64,000 nt of DNA from Enterobacter sp. R4-368. Lineage in GTDB: Bacteria > Pseudomonadota > Gammaproteobacteria > Enterobacterales > Enterobacteriaceae. A program made the translations under genes and the position numbers. How positions within the stretch are numbered: the stretch's first letter is position 1; each line of letters begins with the position of its first letter. A model generated the notes under the pieces. The model did no database searches. It had not been told where the DNA came from and saw nothing but the letters and a program-made list of their open reading frames with translations. Location of the stretch: positions 4,836,001 through 4,900,000 of the forward strand of contig NC_021500.1 of assembly GCF_000410515.1 (NCBI RefSeq), written 5' to 3'. Positions 1 through 7,650 of the stretch are shown here, piece after piece.

Positions 1-5
1 GCCCG

Positions 6-32
6 CCGCCGGGGAGACCCGGCGGTTTTTTT
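6..32 (+). terminator. Rho-independent terminator of an upstream gene
   Basis: A perfect 8-bp GC-rich stem (6-13 pairs with 18-25), loop GAGA, followed by seven T. It ends transcription of a gene that lies left of the window and insulates the transporter gene at 95. Confidence 0.85.
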
Positions 33-94
33 ATTCTTGCACCGTCTGCGAAGCCAACGCACACTAGCGTTTTTCCCCTGTTGCCGGTTGTGAT

Positions 95-1015
95 ATGTCT
101 CTCTCCCGTTACGCCTTCTCCGTAAAGCCTCAGGAAGCGCTGCTGATCCTTATCACCATGTTCTGGGGTGGTACGTTTCTCGCCGTGCAATACGCCGTAA
201 CGATGAGCGGGCCGTTTTTCTTCGTTGGCCTGCGCTTTGCCACTGCCGCGCTGGCGGTGGGTATGCTCTCTGTCAATATTCTGCGTGGTTTAACCTGGCT
301 TGAAGTGAAGGCGGGAGTCGTCATCGGCGTTGCTATCGCGCTGGGTTACAGTCTGCAAACCTGGGGGCTTCAGTCTATTTCCAGCAGCAAATCCGCCTTT
401 ATTACCGCCATGTATGTGCCTCTGGTGCCGCTATTACAGTGGCTGTGCCTGGGGCGGTTGCCGGGATTCATGTCCTGTGTTGGCATTGCGCTGGCGTTTA
501 CCGGCTTGCTGTTGCTCGCCGGGCCGGATGGGAACATGCTGGCGCTCGGTGAGGGGGAAATAATTACTCTTGCCAGCGCGCTGGCGATTGCCGCCGAAAT
601 TATTCTGATCAGTGCCTGGGCCGGAAAAGTCGATGTTCGCCGGGTGACTGTGGTGCAGTTGCTCACCGCATCGCTGGTGTCTTTTACCGCCATGGTGCCT
701 GCCGGAGAAACCATACCGCCACTGACAACAAGTTTGTTACTGGTCGCGCTGGGATTGGGTATTTTTAGCGCCATTATCCAGGTGGTAATGAACTGGGCGC
801 AGCGCAGCGTGTCGCCAACCCGCGCCACGGTTATTTATACTGGCGAGCCAGTGTGGGCCGGAATTTTTGGTCGCATTGCTGGCGAGCGCTTACCGCTGTT
901 AGCACTTTTGGGCGGCGCGTTGATTGTGCTTGGCGTGCTGGTGAGTGAGCTGAAGCTGAAAAAGAAAAAAACACCTACTGCCGCCGCAGCAACTGAGGCA
1001 GAGCAGGAGTCGTGA
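95..1015 (+). CDS. DMT-superfamily (EamA) inner-membrane transporter
   Basis: A 306-residue, very hydrophobic protein with about ten predicted membrane segments arranged as two EamA repeats. The N-terminal motif around residues 22-45 (FWGGTF, then GLRFATAALA) is typical of the drug/metabolite transporter family such as RhaT, YedA and RarD. The C-terminus is a charged lysine-rich and Glu-rich cytoplasmic tail (about residues 285-306). Members export amino acids, nucleobases or other metabolites; the substrate cannot be read from sequence. It ends 23 bp before rutR on the same strand, so the two are probably cotranscribed. Position beside rutR allows, but does not prove, a pyrimidine-related role. 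The ATG has only a weak ribosome-binding site. Confidence 0.85.
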   Translation: MSLSRYAFSVKPQEALLILITMFWGGTFLAVQYAVTMSGPFFFVGLRFATAALAVGMLSVNILRGLTWLEVKAGVVIGVAIALGYSLQTWGLQSISSSKSAFITAMYVPLVPLLQWLCLGRLPGFMSCVGIALAFTGLLLLAGPDGNMLALGEGEIITLASALAIAAEIILISAWAGKVDVRRVTVVQLLTASLVSFTAMVPAGETIPPLTTSLLLVALGLGIFSAIIQVVMNWAQRSVSPTRATVIYTGEPVWAGIFGRIAGERLPLLALLGGALIVLGVLVSELKLKKKKTPTAAAATEAEQES

Positions 1016-1038
1016 TAGTGAAGGAGAAGGAGTGAGTG

Positions 1039-1677
1039 ATGGCACAGGATGCAGCGAGTGGCGCGGGCAAACGCAAGCGCGCGGTGAGTGAAAAGCGGCA
1101 GGCGATTTTAACCGCAGCACTGGAGCTCTTTTCCCGGCTTGGTTTTCATGGCGCGCGCCTCGAACAGGTAGCGGAGCTGGCTGGCGTATCGAAGACCAAT
1201 TTGCTCTATTACTACCCGTCGAAAGAGGCGCTTTATATCGCCGTGTTGCGCCAGATCCTCGATATCTGGTTAGCGCCGCTGAAAGCGTTTCGCGAGGATT
1301 TCGCACCGCTGGCGGCTATTCGCGAATACATCCGTTTAAAGATGGAAGTTTCGCGCGACCATCCCCAGGCATCAAAACTGTTTTGCCAGGAGATGCTCCA
1401 GGGCGCGCCGCTGCTGAAAGCGGAACTGACCGGCAGTTTGAAAACATTAATTGACGATAAATCGGCGATTATTGCGGGCTGGGTAGCCAGCGGCAAACTC
1501 GCCGCTGTCGACCCGCATCATCTTATCTTTATGATTTGGGCCTCAACGCAGCATTACGCCGATTTCGCAACCCAGGTGGAAGCGGTCACCGGCTCGACCC
1601 TGCAGGATGAGGCTTTCTTTCAGCGCGCGGTGGAAAACGTTCAGCATATGATCATCGAAGGCATCCGCGTGCGTTAA
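1039..1677 (+). CDS. rutR: TetR-family regulator RutR
   Basis: 212 residues, nearly collinear with E. coli RutR, the uracil/thymine-responsive repressor of pyrimidine catabolism (rutABCDEFG) that also acts at carAB. The N-terminal helix-turn-helix spans about residues 17-77, with the hallmark run VAELAGVSKTNLLYYYPSKE; the ligand domain continues through WLAPLKAFREDFAPL to a C-terminal IIEGIRVR. I chose the ATG at 1039 rather than the GTG at 1036 because the AGGAG at 1028-1032 then has a 6-nt spacing. The rut operon itself is not in the window. In E. coli rutR is also a near neighbour of putA, so this is backbone synteny. Its stop codon overlaps that of the convergent gene at 1674. Confidence 0.95.
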   Translation: MAQDAASGAGKRKRAVSEKRQAILTAALELFSRLGFHGARLEQVAELAGVSKTNLLYYYPSKEALYIAVLRQILDIWLAPLKAFREDFAPLAAIREYIRLKMEVSRDHPQASKLFCQEMLQGAPLLKAELTGSLKTLIDDKSAIIAGWVASGKLAAVDPHHLIFMIWASTQHYADFATQVEAVTGSTLQDEAFFQRAVENVQHMIIEGIRVR

Positions 1678-2069
1678 TGGCCCGGCGGTAATGGGCAGCT
1701 CAGATCACCTTCGCCACATTGCAGCAGCGATGCCAGCCAGGCTTCACGTTCGTTGGTTTTATCTGTCAGGCACTGGTTTTGCACCATCGGCTGGGCGCTG
1801 CCGCCCTCCACGCCAGAACTGACAAACGCGCAGTCGCTGTCGCGCAGGGTTATCCAGCCCTGCTGCGCTTTTTTCAGCATCGCCGCTTGCGGCGGCGTCG
1901 CGCGTTTAAGCGCGGCCTGGAAGGTTTGATTAAGTTTCTTATCCGCGGCCTGGTATTGACCAGCGGTACAGCTGTTGAGCTGAGATTGTGTGGAGGCGTT
2001 ATCGCACTCATCGGCCAGAACCGGGCTGCTGAGTAACAGCGCCGCCAGCGCCAGCATACGCGTTTTCAT
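1674..2069 (-). CDS. LprI-like (DUF1311) periplasmic protein
   Basis: 131 residues with a clear signal peptide (about residues 1-20, cleavage after VLA). The mature part is rich in cysteine and carries the pattern of the lysozyme-inhibitor LprI N-terminal/DUF1311 family: a Cys near the start, LNxxY/Q helix, and the segment AQQGWITLRDSDC around residues 68-80. The family is periplasmic; some members inhibit lysozyme, but most are uncharacterised. The ATG at 2069 is preferred over a GTG one codon upstream because AAGGGG lies at proper spacing. The gene is convergent with rutR: the two stop codons share the TTAA at 1674-1677, leaving no room for a terminator between them. Confidence 0.8.
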   Translation of the reverse strand: MKTRMLALAALLLSSPVLADECDNASTQSQLNSCTAGQYQAADKKLNQTFQAALKRATPPQAAMLKKAQQGWITLRDSDCAFVSSGVEGGSAQPMVQNQCLTDKTNEREAWLASLLQCGEGDLSCPLPPGH

Positions 2070-2132
2070 CACTTCCCCTTATTTCGCAAGGCGTTGAACC
2101 AGCGCTTTTATTAACATAGCCCTTCGCGAAAG

Positions 2133-2684
2133 TCACCCGCACAGCTGGAGTTTTGGATAGCGTGTCAGCCAGCGTTTTTCATCAACACGCTGGTCGAAAA
2201 GGTGCCGCTTCTCGTGCTGAAAACGGGGTGTCGGTTGCAGACGCAAGCAGAATAAATCCGCCAGCCCAAAAGGGGCGATAATCGCGAGGCGATCCTCTTT
2301 GTCTAAACGTACCGCGACGGCTGTCGCCGTTTCCGGCCAGTGCCACAGGGCTTCGTCAAGCGAGGCGTACGGCGCATCGCCATTACGCGTGTGCATACGC
2401 GCCTGATTTTTGACCGACCAGGCAACATCACCCGAGCGCAGACGCAACTGTGCCTCCAGCCCGGCATCGCGTTCAGCGCGCGTGTCCGCAGGCTCATGCC
2501 AGATAACATCCACATCTGCGGTATGCGGTCGCGGCGTAAAACCGTGCAATTGATCCCAAACTGCATCGCGTATAAATCCGGCACCAGTCCAGCACCCTTC
2601 GTGCGTTGCCTGCACCATTGCCAGTACCGCCATTCGCTGTGAATCGGCACGAAGCAGTGCTTCCAGTTCAGCCGCATAGCGCAT
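2133..2684 (-). CDS. Nucleotidyltransferase family protein (COG3575/DUF925 type)
   Basis: 183 residues. The N-terminal part contains the glycine-rich stretch GAGFIRDAVWDQLHGF (about residues 36-51) followed by the acidic metal-binding pattern ADVDVIW (about residues 56-62), which together mark a minimal nucleotidyltransferase fold of the NTP_transf_6 kind. The C-terminal region, with FDQRVDEKRW, matches the family's conserved tail. Biological substrate is unknown for this family. It stands alone, transcribed toward the LprI-like gene 63 bp away, and may share its message. Length fits the family; nothing is missing. Confidence 0.8.
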   Translation of the reverse strand: MRYAAELEALLRADSQRMAVLAMVQATHEGCWTGAGFIRDAVWDQLHGFTPRPHTADVDVIWHEPADTRAERDAGLEAQLRLRSGDVAWSVKNQARMHTRNGDAPYASLDEALWHWPETATAVAVRLDKEDRLAIIAPFGLADLFCLRLQPTPRFQHEKRHLFDQRVDEKRWLTRYPKLQLCG

Positions 2685-3106
2685 CGTGACACTCCGTTAT
2701 TCATTAAGCCACAGGGAATACAAGGTTATCGCCACTGCTGGCGGGTGAGTATCGTTTTACGCTGAAAATGTTGCTATTGGCGTTGTTGCCTTGCTCGTTT
2801 CAGTTCTCAATTTTAAAAATTTCTGGCGGCTGAGATGCGGTTTTGCCATGTAAAAACATCTGCCACAAAGCTGGAAATGAAAATGTATTGTTAATGATAT
2901 GTTTATTTATAGGTTAAATTTAACACTGTTTGCGCTTTTATTGGAGGATCCTCGTGCATTTTTAACTCAAAATTAACAATAATAGATCGTTAATTTAACT
3001 TATTTGGGCGTATATCACATTTTTAAAATTAGCAGTGTTTTGCCTCTTCCCTTCGTTGCTAACCTCCCTTCCGCGACTTTCCTCTGTCCTCAAGAAAGGT
3101 ACAACT
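2685..3106. other. Control region of the sugar operon
   Basis: No gene. The stretch is AT-rich from 2810 to 3040, with the palindromes described at 2914-2995, then a C/T-rich leader before the ATG at 3107. A weak CRP-like element (TCACA at 3016-3020 with a poor left half) is too degenerate to call. Confidence 0.5.
2914..2995. promoter_or_regulatory. Candidate operators of the sugar operon
   Basis: Two symmetric elements built from the same half-site. One is the perfect 12-bp palindrome GTTAAATTTAAC at 2914-2925. The other is a 7-11-7 inverted repeat, AATTAAC at 2971-2977 and GTTAATT at 2989-2995. They lie 110-190 bp before the first sugar-operon gene. The spacing suits a dimeric repressor such as a LacI, DeoR or ROK protein, but no regulator gene is adjacent. 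Function is inferred. Confidence 0.45.
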
Positions 3107-4090
3107 ATGAAATTCAAACTCGCATTACTCAGCGCAGCCCTCATTTCTGCCAGCATGGTTTCCGGCCAGGCGTTTGCGGCACAAAAATATGAGATCGCGG
3201 TGGTTGCCAAAGTTACCGGTATTCCATGGTTTAACCGCATGGAAACCGGGGTCAACGAAGCGGCGAAAAAACTGGACGTCAATGCGTACCAGACCGGGCC
3301 ATCAACGCCGGATCCGGCGCAGCAAGTGAAAGTGATTGAAGATCTGATCGCCAAAAACGTCAACGCCATCATCGTGGTGCCGAACGATGCGAAGGTGCTG
3401 GAGCCGGTGCTGAAAAAGGCCCGTGACAAAGGCATTGTGGTACTGACGCATGAATCGCCGGATCAGCAAATTGGTCAGTGGGATATCGAAACCATCGACA
3501 GCGAAAAATATGCGCAGGCCAACGTCGATGAACTGGCAAAAGATATGGGCGGTAAAGGCGGTTACGCCATTTATGTCGGCTCGCTGACGGTGCCGCTGCA
3601 CAATGCCTGGGCTGACTACGCGATCAAATATCAAAAAGAGAAATACCCGGATATGTTCGAAGTGACCTCGCGTTTGCCGGTTGCCGAAAGCATCGACAAA
3701 TCCTATGCCACCACCCTCGATTTAATGAAAACCTACCCGCAAATGAAAGGGGTGATTGGCTTTGGTTCGCTGGGGCCGATTGGCGCCGGGCAAGCCGTAC
3801 AGAAGAAACGTGCAAAAGACAAACTGGCAGTAGTGGGCATCGCGATGCCGGGCCAGGCCGCGCCGTATCTGATGCGTGGCGACATCAAAAAAGCGCTGCT
3901 GTGGGATCCGCGTGACGCCGGTTTCGCGCTGGTGACCGTCGCCGATCAGTTGCTGCAAGGAAAAGAAGTGACGCCCGATCTGACTATCGATGGGTTGGGC
4001 AAAGCCGATGTTGATATGAATAAGAAAGTGATCCGTTTTAATAAGATCCTCGAAGTGACCAAAGATAACGCACAATCACTCGGTTTCTGA
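3107..4090 (+). CDS. Sugar ABC transporter periplasmic binding protein (LsrB/RhaS-like)
   Basis: 327 residues with a signal peptide of about 25 residues (cleavage after AFA). The mature protein has the two-lobed periplasmic binding protein type 1 fold: lobe one begins EIAVVAKVTGIPWFNRMETG, and the acidic/aromatic sugar-binding features follow. It resembles LsrB and rhamnose binders, and databases may label it an autoinducer-2 binder. However, as far as I recall the LsrB ligand residues, the Asp-Gln pair of LsrB is Leu-His here (context SLTVPLHNAW), so AI-2 is doubtful and a sugar more likely. The start at 3107 has AAGAAAGG upstream and gives a normal signal peptide; the longer open frame from 3035 does not. 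First gene of a six-gene operon. Confidence 0.88.
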   Translation: MKFKLALLSAALISASMVSGQAFAAQKYEIAVVAKVTGIPWFNRMETGVNEAAKKLDVNAYQTGPSTPDPAQQVKVIEDLIAKNVNAIIVVPNDAKVLEPVLKKARDKGIVVLTHESPDQQIGQWDIETIDSEKYAQANVDELAKDMGGKGGYAIYVGSLTVPLHNAWADYAIKYQKEKYPDMFEVTSRLPVAESIDKSYATTLDLMKTYPQMKGVIGFGSLGPIGAGQAVQKKRAKDKLAVVGIAMPGQAAPYLMRGDIKKALLWDPRDAGFALVTVADQLLQGKEVTPDLTIDGLGKADVDMNKKVIRFNKILEVTKDNAQSLGF

Positions 4091-4120
4091 GCCTTTCAGG
4101 CCACACCAGGGAACCGGAAT

Positions 4121-4138
4121 GCCGGCCGTCAGGCCGGC
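4121..4138 (+). terminator. Intergenic hairpin after the binding-protein gene
   Basis: A perfect 7-bp stem (4121-4127 with 4132-4138, loop GTCA) lies in the 107-bp gap before the ATPase gene and has no T-run. It is probably not a full terminator. Such hairpins commonly protect the upstream message so that binding protein is made in excess over the membrane components. Confidence 0.5.
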
Positions 4139-4197
4139 CTCTTCCGCCGCAGATTTTAACCTCGCGCCCATCCCGGGCGCTGGCAGAGGTATTGTCG

Positions 4198-5697
4198 ATG
4201 ACCGACACCACCGCATTTATCACTCTTGAGAATATCAGCAAGCGATTCCCGGGCGTGCTGGCGCTGGATAATGTGAATTTAAGGCTGGAGAAAGGCGAAG
4301 TTCACTGTCTGGCGGGGCAAAACGGCTGCGGAAAGAGCACTATCATCAAAGTTATCTCCGGTGTTTATCACCCGGAAAAGGGCGCTAACATCGCGCTCGA
4401 CGGCAAGCTTTTTCACCAGCTCACGCCGCAGCTTTCAGCGCACTACGGGATTCAGGTTATCTACCAGGATCTGTCGCTGTTTCCTAATTTTAGCGTGGCG
4501 GAAAATATCGCCATTCACCGCTACCTCCCCGGAGGCGATATCTGGGTGCGTCGTCGCGCGATGCGAACCCAGGCGCTGGCGGCGATGGCGCGCATTGGCG
4601 TGCGCCTCGATCCGGATAAAAAAGTAGAAAAACTCTCTATTGCCGACCGCCAGTTGGTGGCGATTTGCCGCGCGATTGCCGCCGATGCCCGGCTGGTAAT
4701 TATGGATGAACCCACCGCGTCGCTTACCCGCCAGGAAGTGAATGGCTTGCTGCGCGTGGTCAATGAACTGAAAGCCGCTGGTATTTGCGTGGTGTTTGTC
4801 AGCCACCGTCTGGATGAAGTGATGGAAGTGGCCGATCGTATCAGCGTGATGCGCGACGGCAAATTGATTGGTACCTGGCCGGCAAGCGAACTGGATAGCC
4901 ACGAGCTGGCGTATCTGATGACCGGCCAGCGTTTTAACTATAGTCCGCTGCCGGAAAAACCACCGGTGGATCAATTGCCCATGCTGGAACTGCGTCACCT
5001 TAGCCGCAAAGGCAAATATCGCGATATCAATCTGGCGCTGCGCAGCGGCGAAATCGTGTCGATTGTTGGCCTTTTAGGCGCCGGGCGTACCGAACTGTGC
5101 ATGAGTCTGTTTGGTATGACCAAACCGGAAGATGGCGAGATCCGCATCAATGGCACGCCGGTGAAACTGCGTAACAACCATGACGCGATTCGTCACGGCA
5201 TTGGTTATGTGTCGGAAGACCGGCTGACGCAGGGGCTGATCATGGAACAGTCGATTTATGACAACACCATCGTCACGGTGTTCGACAAGCTGCACACGCG
5301 CAGCGGGTTGCTTGATCACGCGAAAGCCGGGCAACTGGTGGCCGATCTGATTCGCGAGCTGAATATCAAAGTCTCCGATGCACAGTTGCCGGTGAAAACG
5401 CTCTCCGGCGGCAACGCGCAGCGTATCGCCATCGCTAAATGGGTTGCCACGCAGCCGCGCATTCTGATCCTTGATTCGCCCACGGTTGGCGTAGACATCG
5501 CCAACAAAGAGGGCATTTACCAGATTGCCCGCCAGCTGGCGGAGCAGGGGATGGCGGTGCTGATGATTTGTGACGAAATCCCGGAGGCTTACTACAACAG
5601 CCATCGCGTGCTGGTGATGCGTCAGGGAGAACTGGTGGCTGAATTTAATCCGCACCATTGCACAGAGCAGGAAATTGCCGGGGTGGTCAATGCGTAA
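4198..5697 (+). CDS. Sugar ABC transporter ATP-binding protein (two NBDs)
   Basis: 499 residues with two tandem ATPase domains, as in RbsA, MglA and LsrA. Domain one has Walker A GQNGCGKST (residues 40-48), signature LSIADRQLVAICRAI and Walker B LVIMDEPTAS. Domain two has the degenerate P-loop GLLGAGRTEL, signature LSGGNAQRIAIAKW and Walker B ILILDSPTVGVDI. The degenerate P-loop in the second half is normal for this family. It energises import through the two permeases that follow. The ATG at 4198 has AGAGGT 7 nt upstream; a TTG at 4192 is too close to that site. Its stop overlaps the first permease start. Confidence 0.92.
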   Translation: MTDTTAFITLENISKRFPGVLALDNVNLRLEKGEVHCLAGQNGCGKSTIIKVISGVYHPEKGANIALDGKLFHQLTPQLSAHYGIQVIYQDLSLFPNFSVAENIAIHRYLPGGDIWVRRRAMRTQALAAMARIGVRLDPDKKVEKLSIADRQLVAICRAIAADARLVIMDEPTASLTRQEVNGLLRVVNELKAAGICVVFVSHRLDEVMEVADRISVMRDGKLIGTWPASELDSHELAYLMTGQRFNYSPLPEKPPVDQLPMLELRHLSRKGKYRDINLALRSGEIVSIVGLLGAGRTELCMSLFGMTKPEDGEIRINGTPVKLRNNHDAIRHGIGYVSEDRLTQGLIMEQSIYDNTIVTVFDKLHTRSGLLDHAKAGQLVADLIRELNIKVSDAQLPVKTLSGGNAQRIAIAKWVATQPRILILDSPTVGVDIANKEGIYQIARQLAEQGMAVLMICDEIPEAYYNSHRVLVMRQGELVAEFNPHHCTEQEIAGVVNA

Positions 5698-6679
5698 CAC
5701 GTCCTTTTCCCGCCTTGTCGGGCAACATGAATTCTGGCTGGGGCTGTTGGTGATCGCGCTGGCGATATTTCTCAGCGTGCGGACCGATGAGTTTCTCTCC
5801 CTCGGCAACCTGACAGATGTCGCCACCAGCTACGCCATCCTCGGGATTCTGGCCTGCGGGCTTTTTGTGGTGCTGATTTCCGGCGGCATCGACATTTCGT
5901 TTCCGGCGATGACCGCCATTGCCCAATACGCCATGGCCAGTTGGGTGATTGCCCACGGTGGTAATTTCGCGCTGGCGTTAGGGCTGTCGATGGCGGTCGG
6001 GCTGCTGCTGGGCCTGGTCAACGGCTTCCTGGTCTACTGGCTGCGCGTGCCTGCCATCATCATTACCATTGCCACGCTGAATGTTTACTACGGCCTGCTG
6101 GTGTATGCCACCAAAGGAACGTGGCTGTACGGTTTCCCGGACTGGTTTATGAACGGCATCAACTGGTTCTCGTTCACCGCCGCCGATGGTTACGACTATG
6201 GACTGACGCTGCCGCTGCTGTGTCTGGGCTCGACCATCATTCTGACTGCCGTGTTAATGAACTACACCCGGCTGGGCCGCCAGATTTATGCCATGGGCGG
6301 CAACCGTGATGCCGCGTCACGCCTTGGGTTGAATCTGCTGAAGCTGCACTTCTACGTCTACGGTTTTATGGGCATTCTCGCCGGTGTTGCGGCCGTAGTG
6401 CAGGCGCAAATTACCCAGTCTGTTGCGCCCAACTCGCTGCTGGGGTTTGAGCTGACGGTACTGGCGGCGGTGGTGCTTGGCGGCACCAGCATGTCCGGTG
6501 GGCGCGGTACGCTGACCGGTACGCTACTGGGCGTTGTGCTGCTGGCCTTCCTGCAGAATGGCTTAACGCTGCTGGGCGTATCCTCTTACTGGCACACGGT
6601 GTTTAGCGGCGCGATTATTCTGGTGAGTATTAGCGCCACCGCGTGGAACGAAAAACGCAAACTTGCGAGGGAGTTATAA
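5690..6679 (+). CDS. Sugar ABC transporter permease 1 (LsrC/RbsC-like)
   Basis: 329 residues, almost wholly hydrophobic, with the branched-chain/ribose permease (BPD_transp_2) pattern: an early Gly-rich segment LVVLISGGIDISFPAM around residues 58-80, a mid-protein YAMGGNRDAASRLGLN (the ATPase-coupling loop EAA-like region) and the C-terminal VVLGGTSMSGGRGTLTGTLLG. It forms a heterodimeric channel with the next gene. The ATG at 5690 overlaps the end of the ATPase gene by 8 bp, consistent with translational coupling. A TTG at 5675 would add five residues with no ribosome site. Confidence 0.9.
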   Translation: MRNTSFSRLVGQHEFWLGLLVIALAIFLSVRTDEFLSLGNLTDVATSYAILGILACGLFVVLISGGIDISFPAMTAIAQYAMASWVIAHGGNFALALGLSMAVGLLLGLVNGFLVYWLRVPAIIITIATLNVYYGLLVYATKGTWLYGFPDWFMNGINWFSFTAADGYDYGLTLPLLCLGSTIILTAVLMNYTRLGRQIYAMGGNRDAASRLGLNLLKLHFYVYGFMGILAGVAAVVQAQITQSVAPNSLLGFELTVLAAVVLGGTSMSGGRGTLTGTLLGVVLLAFLQNGLTLLGVSSYWHTVFSGAIILVSISATAWNEKRKLAREL

Positions 6680-6680
6680 G

Positions 6681-7634
6681 ATGAAATCCATCGTCCGAAT
6701 TCTGCCCGGTGATGCCATCATCCGCTTGCAATGCGTGATTATCATCGTCGTGGCGCTGGTTTTCTCTGCGCTGCTCGGCAGCCGTTTTTTCAGCATCGCT
6801 AACTTCCAGTCGATTGGCTCGCAGTTGCCGATTCTGGGCATGCTGGCGCTGGGCATGGGCATCACCATGCTGACCGGCGGCATTAATCTGTCGATCATTG
6901 CCAGTGCGAACGCCTGTTCGCTGGTGATGGCGGCGGTGATTGTCAGCCACCCGGATAACCCGCTATTCCTGGCGCTGGCGTTACTCGCCGGTCTGCTGGT
7001 GGCGGTGGCGATTGGCGCACTGAACGGTGCGCTGGTGGCGTGGATTGGCGTTTCGCCAATTCTGGCAACCCTTGGCACCATGACGCTGATTTCCGGGCTC
7101 AATATTCTGTTCTCAAATGGCACGGTCATCTCCGGTTTTCCGGCGGCTATCCAGTTCCTTGGCAACGCCACACTGCTTGGCATCCCGGTTGCGTTGTTGC
7201 TGTTTATTTTCGTTGCGTTGCTGCTGTGGGTGTTACTCGAACACACGACGCTCGGGCGCAGCCTTTATCTGGTTGGTTCAAACGAGCAGGCCACCCGCTA
7301 CAGCGGTGTGAATACCGTTCGCGTACAGATTTCGGTCTATATCATCTCCGCGCTGTTGGGCTGGGCGGCCGCCATTTTGATGATGGCGAAGTTCAATTCG
7401 GCGAAAGCGGGCTATGGTGAGTCTTATCTTCTGGTGACCATTCTGGCGTCGGTGCTGGGCGGCATTAACCCGGACGGCGGTTTTGGCCGCGTGCTGGGGC
7501 TGGTGCTGGCGCTGGTGGTACTGCAGATGCTGGAGAGTGGCTTTAATTTGTTGGGTATCAGCAGTTATCTGACGATGGCGCTCTGGGGCGCGGTGCTGAT
7601 CCTCTTTATCGCATTACAAAATCGAAAAGCCTGA
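6681..7634 (+). CDS. Sugar ABC transporter permease 2 (LsrD/RbsC-like)
   Basis: 317 residues, the partner of the preceding permease and of the same BPD_transp_2 family. Recognisable segments are GMGITMLTGGINLSIIA (about residues 55-72), LVGSNEQATRYSGVNTVRVQ (cytoplasmic coupling loop) and ASVLGGINPDGGFGRVLGL near the C-terminus. GAGGGAG upstream of the ATG at 6681 sets the start. The two distinct permeases, rather than one homodimer, match the LsrC/LsrD and rhamnose-transporter layouts. The gene ends 16 bp before the kinase gene, so import and phosphorylation are coordinately expressed. Confidence 0.9.
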   Translation: MKSIVRILPGDAIIRLQCVIIIVVALVFSALLGSRFFSIANFQSIGSQLPILGMLALGMGITMLTGGINLSIIASANACSLVMAAVIVSHPDNPLFLALALLAGLLVAVAIGALNGALVAWIGVSPILATLGTMTLISGLNILFSNGTVISGFPAAIQFLGNATLLGIPVALLLFIFVALLLWVLLEHTTLGRSLYLVGSNEQATRYSGVNTVRVQISVYIISALLGWAAAILMMAKFNSAKAGYGESYLLVTILASVLGGINPDGGFGRVLGLVLALVVLQMLESGFNLLGISSYLTMALWGAVLILFIALQNRKA

Positions 7635-7650
7635 GAGCGGGAGAAAAAGA

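Noticed and set aside
2995..3034. CRP site upstream of the sugar operon
   Set aside because: Only the right half (TCACA) fits; the left half matches poorly.
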